Shown here: positions 57,890 through 64,000 of the stretch, piece by piece | Layout of the letters: each line of letters starts with the position of its first letter | Position numbering within the stretch: position 1 is the stretch's first letter | NCBI GenBank assembly: GCA_914767715.1 | Contig: OU612074.1 | Location: 22,246,062 to 22,310,061 of the forward strand | Length of the DNA: 64,000 nt | From: Membranipora membranacea | Lineage: Eukaryota; Bryozoa; Gymnolaemata; Cheilostomatida; Membraniporidae | Reading direction: 5' to 3' | Program-made: the position numbers and the translations under genes | The notes under the pieces: model-generated | Told to the model about the DNA's origin: nothing | Database searches by the model: none | Seen by the model: only the letters and a program-made list of their open reading frames with translations

Positions 57890-59021
57890 ATGTTATGTAT
57901 GTATATTGTATTGTTATCAATAATTGATAAAATTCATTGTTGTTTTGCTCTGTGATGCCAACAAAATATAAAATAAATTATAAATAAAAAATATAAAACG
58001 TCCAACTTATAAGATGGAATTATTCAGTCGAGCACACTCTGTTCGGAAACAGCTTTTACGAATGTTTACTCGCTGCTTGGGAATACAGAATCTACCAGAG
58101 TGCAGTCTCACTAGCTCGATTGGTGGATCGAGGCTAGTATAGGTACGCAGACATTTACTTTTAAAACGTTCCTGGTACAGCTCATTGAGGTTCTTACATT
58201 TGAGCTTTTTATTACTGAGTTTGTAGGCTGGTTTTGTGACATGGTTCAGCTCATTGCGGTTTTCGACTGACATATGGCCGTGGATAATACTGAGGTGAAA
58301 GGCTAGCACACTTTCTATAAATGACTCATAGGCTAGACGAGTAGTGCTGTCTTTGACTTTCATTGATGATAAACGCTTCATTATATAGAGATGCTTGCTT
58401 GCCTTCTCCACAGTTAGAGCAGTATTCTCTGTAAAGTCAAGTTTGGGAGTTAGGATTGTCCCGAGATATTTGTACTTGACTACTCGCTCGATTACGCTTT
58501 GGTGAATAGTGACTGGGTCTGGAGTTGGGTTGGGACGCTGATTTGTAAATAGGAGCTCTTTGGTCTTATTGGAGTTTATGGTAAGGTGGCTATCGTCACA
58601 CCATTTAGCTATTCTGTCAACATCCGATTGTAGTTGGGAGTTGTCTCCTCGGTTCAAGGATGATTGTATCATCTGCGTATTTTATGATATGTGTGTTTGG
58701 CAGTGTAGTAGACATAGCCTCAACATAGATAGAGAATAATATAGGGCTCAGTACACAGCCCTGGGGACTGCCCACTGAGGTGCTGATGGATTGAAATTTT
58801 CGACCAGCGGCAACAACGGTCTGAGATCTGTTTGTAAGGAAGCTGTGAACCCAGCGGATAATATTACCATTTATTCCTTTAGCATGCAGTTTATCTACTA
58901 GTATAGATGGATAGATAGTGTTGAAGGCACTGCTAAAGTCGATAAACACCGCCCTGACGTAGTTCTTAGCGTCACTGTTCTGATGTTCTGAGATGATGTC
59001 AAGAAGCACAAGCAACTATAT
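57890..59021 (-). mobile_element. LINE 3' half, 5'-truncated
   Basis: Lies between the two convergent genes. The RT core and C-terminus remain, followed by a 3' UTR with a (ATGT)n-like tail shared with the fragment at 33.0 kb. The break near 59021 is a typical 5' truncation. Confidence 0.88.
58007..59015 (-). pseudogene. LINE reverse transcriptase C-terminal part, one frameshift
   Basis: First frame (59015-58617): VFIDFSSAFNTIYPSIL, SPQGCVLSPILFSIY and the catalytic KYADDTIILE. It continues in a second frame (58672-58007): KWCDDSHLTINSNKTKEL, YKYLGTILTPKLDF, KSKCLRTYTSLD and the terminal CARLNNSIL. One frameshift near 58640 separates the frames. Confidence 0.92.
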
Positions 59022-60320
59022 TTTGCTCTTACAGTCTTTATTACCCAATGATGATTTTATATACCTGAATATACTATTGTCAGTTTTCTATGGTATTCTT
59101 AGATGCTTCCTATCTTATAGTCCGAAAATAAATTAATAGTTAACCGTATGACATAAAAATCTTTTGAGCAGGCAAGGTACACAAGAAAGCAGATGTATTT
59201 CTGTTGGGACCAACAGTCCATCAGCACACAGTTCTAATCTCAATTGCCTTAGTTAAGCTAGACTAGCAAAATCTTACAATACATTACATCGAAATTTGAT
59301 AATGTTGACCAGTCTGATATAATCACAGCAATTTGCTCGTAGTGACATTACAAATCGCATCAAAACCAAATGATATTGTCTGTTTGTTGAAGACTGAATC
59401 CTCGACTCAGACTTGATACAAAATACTCGTAAAATAATATTTATAAAATTAGGTTGTTATTTCTTTGTGAATCAATCAGATGATTGAATTTGTTTATTCT
59501 GTTACTTACTTTAAAAATCATGAGGATAATAGTTTAGAGTGGGTCTGGAGTCTTCAAATAAATTATCAGTAAGTGAAATTATTGGCATGGATATTTAAAA
59601 AAAAAAGCTCAAGCAAGAGTAGCATACTACTTTTCAATGGAGAACATTAGAGAACTTTGCATTCAACAATCAAATACCTCAGGTTGCCGATGTAATACCA
59701 ATGGGGTAGTTAAACTTGCACTAGTTTAAATCACAACTAATGAAATAAAACACAAAATCACAATGCAACGCAATACTCCAGTGTCATTGCCAGTATTTCA
59801 GACAAGTAGTTGTTGGAAAACAGTGGAAATCGTAAAATACTGCAGCCACTGAATCTGTAACTTGAGAGCATCCGAAAAATTTGAATTTTAAATCAATCGT
59901 CTGATGTAATAAAGATCTTTTATTGAGATGAACTAAAACAATCACCTACACCCGAGTTTATTTCCCTAATGTGATAAATAGATATCAGTGCAACAGATTT
60001 GACAACATCCCTACTTGACATTATTAGATATGCCACATTTTAATCTATTGATATCATCAGATACATCCGACTGGTATCTTAGAAAAAGAGGAATTAATCC
60101 CTGCACTATGAAATCAGATCAGAAGAACACACCTGAAGGCAGCTGGGGCTTATTTCTTGATATACGAATCTGAGTATAATATAAGAACAAATTAGACACA
60201 GAGTAGGAGATCTTTGTTACAGTATCACATCAACACAAAACACACAGATGTACTTATTCCCTAAATAATCACAAAAATAGTTATTTATGATCAACAGAAC
60301 CCTAACACAGTATGTCATGA
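59022..60320 (-). other. 3' UTR and downstream DNA of the CUB receptor gene
   Basis: No coding signal. A minus-strand AATAAA (plus-strand TTTATT near 59917) is a plausible polyadenylation signal about 400 bp past the stop. Confidence 0.4.
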
Positions 60321-60323
60321 CTA

Positions 60324-63300
60324 TTAGGTGATATATCCATGGACATCAGCTGGTGCTGCCTCACAGTAATATGGTGAGAATGTAGAATAGCTGGACATGT
60401 CATATTGGGTGTTGTCTCCCCCGACTTTACTTATATCATCCAACTCCTCATAGACGTTCTCAGATCTGACAGCAGCTTGGAGATCATCTCTAGGACTAGA
60501 TCCCTGATGGTATGTAAAGTTTGTCACTGCATTTGTAGTCACTGAATCTTGGTACCTGAAATGTGACAATAATAATAGATCTTAGGTTGATTAATAAAAA
60601 CAGAAAAAAATGACTTGACGTATTTCTTTGTAGCCTGTCTGACAAGCTTAGTTCGGTGGGTGGAGGAGGGGCAAAGCATGTCAACTCTTGCGAGTGAGCT
60701 ATCGAGAAGGGGAATTGTCCCCTCTTAAACTCGTAGAAAACTATAATACCTGGGATAAATTTGATCTGAAAATAGAAATCCAGATTTTTATGAGATATGA
60801 GAATTGTCTCCTAGGGAAGACAGCTCCAATTTTTCTTTACAAATTGATTGGTGTTATCTCACAAATTTCAAGACGGATCAACTCCCCTTTTCGAAACTCA
60901 ATTGAAGGAATTTACAAGCTTTGCCCCCCCCCCCCCCCCAAACAACCATACAAAGACAGGCTCATTTCTTTGATATGACGTTTGGCCTGAAAAGAACGAT
61001 GTGTCGAGAAGACATTCTAATATTATAGGCTTAGCTGGCTACAATCTCTGTCCTATAGTGCGTTTCAGATTTGATTGGCTACCCTATGCATAGATAATAA
61101 AATTACCTCAATCCTATGGAAAACATGGTGTGTGAAGCCACAGCCTAAGTATTTCATTTCATGGTCTGGTTGTTCAAAAGAGTAAAGTTTACTCCTTGGT
61201 TGTTATTAGTCTGGTGATAATATATTTCGCATGCGAAAGTTACGTTTCAAATGACAATGTTACCAATAAAGCCGTACCTTGCCATCTTTATATTCTTCTT
61301 CCTTCTGACAACCAAAACAACTGTTATCATAACTAGTAATGTAATCACAACAGCCGTAGGAAGCAGCACAGCTATAAGAGGAACTGATGTCTCATCATCT
61401 CCTTTCACTTGATCTAAAGTAAACAAGAGGTACTAAATTATCATATTGAATTGAACATTTCATTTCTGTTTATTTGGATTTATGTCAAAAAGTTAATATA
61501 GAGAGGTATGTATGATAATCAACCTATTTCAATTTTTTCGGAGATATGATAATATGTATGTTGCAGCTCATCGCTTTAGGACCTCCTGACAGCAGACGGT
61601 TAAGGATTAAACACTGCTGTTTGTTGAGGTATTTCAGAGGGCTTTAAGAGGAATGTCAGTGTGAGTATCAAAAAGGGCAACCCAGACCGTAATGGCCTGA
61701 ACTTATTACAGCATGGAGTGCTTCAAGAATTACAGTTTAACAAACTGGCTTAGACCACTTGATTGCATTTGGGTAATGCAGAGTCTTTTGAGCATATCAC
61801 AAGAAGGAACTGCAAGAGGATACAAAAATTCCGACAGACAGAAAGAGTGAAAAACTAGTACCTGTTATGTCACCATTCAGTGCTACAGTATACCCTCTCA
61901 CTCCAGCAGACACTGATGTTACTTGGTTCCTTCTAGTAGAACTCTGAGTGGATGGGTTCATACTATCTCGTTCCCTGTTAGTACTAGAGTTTGTGCTAGT
62001 AGTAGTATCAGTCTTGTGCATTGGTGTGGTACGAGTGTTACGTGCATGAATTGTGCTCCCCTTAATGACCGGAGTGGTGACATCAGATGAGGACAACTCT
62101 GCGCTGGATGGAGACGTGTTACCAACTTCTGATGCAGTTGTGCTGTTTGCAATACTGCCTATCACTATACAAAAGGATGATCATTATATGTATTGTTGTA
62201 ATATTATGTGGGTTTCTACCCTGTCTCAACAAAATATTGTTGTGATCATTACAAAGCTATCCCAGATTTGAAAGTTACTGTACAACAGTGCTACAGAAAT
62301 CAAAGGTTTTGAGCGTATCTCTACAACATCTCAAAACTGCCTGACACAGACCTTATGAGTCTTCACACACCAACTGGTCAAGGTTTCCTTTCAAAACGGA
62401 TAAATAAGTTGTAATGATGACAGAGAATTTCACCGCAAACAACAGCGAAGCAATGTTGTGTGGGGTTTAGAAGTTGCTTCACTACACCCGAAGGGTGCAC
62501 AACTCCCAAAAAACACGCTTTGGTAAGTCTGTTCAGGTACCCTATGATTATACAGCGAATGTGCCAAAGTGCTTACCTTTAAACTCATATGTAAATTGGA
62601 ATCCTCTGCCCTCTTCTGTATCATTGTTAGCCAGAAATCTGAACAGTACAGAGCCGCTTCCTTGTTCTACACTGATGACATAACGCTCCCCAATTATCGG
62701 CTGTTCAACCACATCTGGTCCAACATCACATCCACTAAACCGTTGGCTAGCTAACATAACGTGGTCTCCTAGGGGACTACATCCATTAGGCTCAACCTCA
62801 TACACAAAACTGGCTCCTACTATTGTGTAGTCTTTATATGTGTAGATATGCTGAGGGGGTAGCTGGAAGATATCGCTGAACTGGACCTCTAGTTGGTAGA
62901 TGTTGTATGGGTTTAGTCCTTCAATTGTGATAGTTGAGTTTGTGTTTGGTTTGTAGTTTGTCGATGAAAAGCTACAATGGCTTGTAATAGAACCATTCAT
63001 CTTTGTCAAGTTCACCTGTTGGTCATTGCTGCGTCAGAAGCACGCCAGCTCTTGTTCCTCCATTACCTGGCCTGTAAGAAGAATGACAAAACTGATTGGA
63101 GATTCGGCGCTGAGAAAAGAAGTAGCATTGGTGGCATTTCATTGGGCAACAGTTTCTGCCAATTGCATTGGCTAAGGTCTGCTATGCTTGCCCCTCAAAT
63201 GGTGATTTTTAAAGTCATGACCTTCATGATATTTGATGTTGTGTAATTTATTGCACCTGACAATGGTTTGTACAGAGAAAGCTGCAAACTTACCAGAAGA

Positions 63301-63345
63301 TATTCCTATTAGAGTCACAGAGAAGAGGAATAAAATGTTAGACAT
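60324..63345 (-). CDS. Type I membrane receptor with CUB domain and tyrosine-rich tail
   Basis: Exons on the minus strand: 63294-63345 (signal peptide MSNILFLFSVTLIGISS), possibly a 5 nt exon 63067-63071, 62577-63015 (CUB), 61862-62164 (Ser/Thr stalk), 61278-61413 (transmembrane helix PLIAVLLPTAVVITLLVMIT followed by RRKKN), 60324-60555 (tail, stop). Junctions from the CUB exon onward agree in phase (1, 1, 2). The CUB begins NGSITSHC and ends VLFRFLANNDTEEGRGFQFT. The stalk has many Ser/Thr and a few N-glycosylation sites and would be O-glycosylated. The tail has several Tyr, including ENVYEEL (YxxL), TQYDMSSY and a near-terminal HGYIT. It should sit in the plasma membrane and could signal through SH2 or phosphatase proteins (inference). 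Ligand unknown. Confidence 0.78.
60668..60930. mobile_element. MITE-like element, copy 2, in an intron of the receptor
   Basis: Left end GGGGCAAAGCATGTCAACTC and right end TACAAGCTTTGCCCCCC are imperfect inverted repeats matching the ends of the element at 24.1 kb; a C run follows (60924-60939). Confidence 0.55.
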
Positions 63346-64000
63346 TGTCAAGGTTAGCTTACGGTGAAATTAAATGAATATGTGAAGGAGCAACTTTGTA
63401 CAACATTATCCAGTTTTCAAACGTAATAACTTCCCTCATGAAATAGGCAATACGATATCGAATTCTGAAGCTTGATCATGAAATCCAAAACTTCAAATCT
63501 TATGCGCAAACAAACCATGAAAGTAAATTTCAAATAAGTAAAGATACACCCTCAGTTAATACCAATATGGGTTTAGGGTTTAATTACCATAATGCTTACT
63601 CATACTTGTGAGACTGAGAACCTAAATGTCAAACGAGCCATCAGTACGATTTCTATCGGTTGATTCAAACAATGCAATGGCTGTGACATCTAGCTGGCAG
63701 TTAGCCAATGTGTCGGCTCTGATATTGCTCTGACAGAGGACCTATACTTAGGCTTACGAACTTGCTTCTCTTATCAAAGTTAATGCAACTCCGAATGTGT
63801 TGAGACAAAATCAGAGGTTTATAGCTTTAATTATTTCTCTTCCTTTGGTGGTAGAGCGGACAATACATGGCAGCAGCCTGTTTGAACTTTACTTTAGCCA
63901 ATAGGATCCCTGCAGGCGGTATATAGCAGTGTGAAATATAAGAAAAAAAATATTGTGATCTTGTACACTTTAGCAGGGTGTGAATTTTGTGACACTATGA
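63346..64000. other. Upstream region of the receptor gene
   Basis: AT-rich, no coding signal. The promoter of the minus-strand receptor should lie here, but I see no certain core element. Confidence 0.4.

Overview
This is AT-rich nuclear DNA from an invertebrate animal. It has spliced genes with GT-AG introns, a caspase, a CUB receptor, and many LINEs, an LTR retrotransposon, DNA transposons and SINE-like pieces. Nothing in it is prokaryotic. The compact introns, together with the LRR/ROC/COR/caspase and CUB/Tyr-tail genes, would suit a sponge or another early-branching or marine invertebrate. The species cannot be fixed from sequence alone. Layout: 1-2.3 kb is a decayed CR1-like LINE (minus strand) carrying a 2A-like motif; 4.66-7.1 kb is a LINE with a long open reverse transcriptase; 7.56-8.3 kb holds three phase-compatible exons of an unrecognised CxxC protein; 8.98-9.5 kb is a minisatellite whose units look like tRNA T-arms; 10-24.7 kb is mostly repeat-rich DNA without a supported gene (foldbacks, a 1.1 kb inverted repeat, minisatellites, SINE pieces, a LINE 3' end). 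The main gene runs from about 24.78 to 57.41 kb on the plus strand. Every exon junction I could find keeps the reading frame. It encodes a short N-terminal region, a tandem array of leucine-rich-repeat (LRR) exons, a ROC GTPase plus COR domain in one large exon, a linker, and a complete caspase (p20 and p10) at the C-terminus. The LRR exons are phase 2-2, mostly 141 nt, and lie in 274-279 bp exon+intron units that have plainly duplicated recently; 16 are intact and 3 are broken. The array is interrupted by a LINE fragment (about 32.99-33.37 kb) and a 3.5 kb terminal-inverted-repeat transposon (33,821-37,346). It is separated from the ROC exon by about 14.6 kb of mobile-element-rich DNA that includes a 4.3 kb Ty3/Gypsy element (38,737-43,052). 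Downstream, on the minus strand and convergent with the first gene, lies a small type I membrane receptor (60,324-63,345): signal peptide, one CUB domain, a Ser/Thr-rich stalk, one transmembrane helix and a tyrosine-rich tail. My reading (inference) is that the LRR-ROC-COR-caspase protein could be a one-chain sensor-to-protease molecule: a variable LRR surface, a GTPase switch and a death protease. The pattern of variation in the LRR exons, at exposed beta-strand positions while introns stay nearly identical, fits a recognition protein under diversifying selection.
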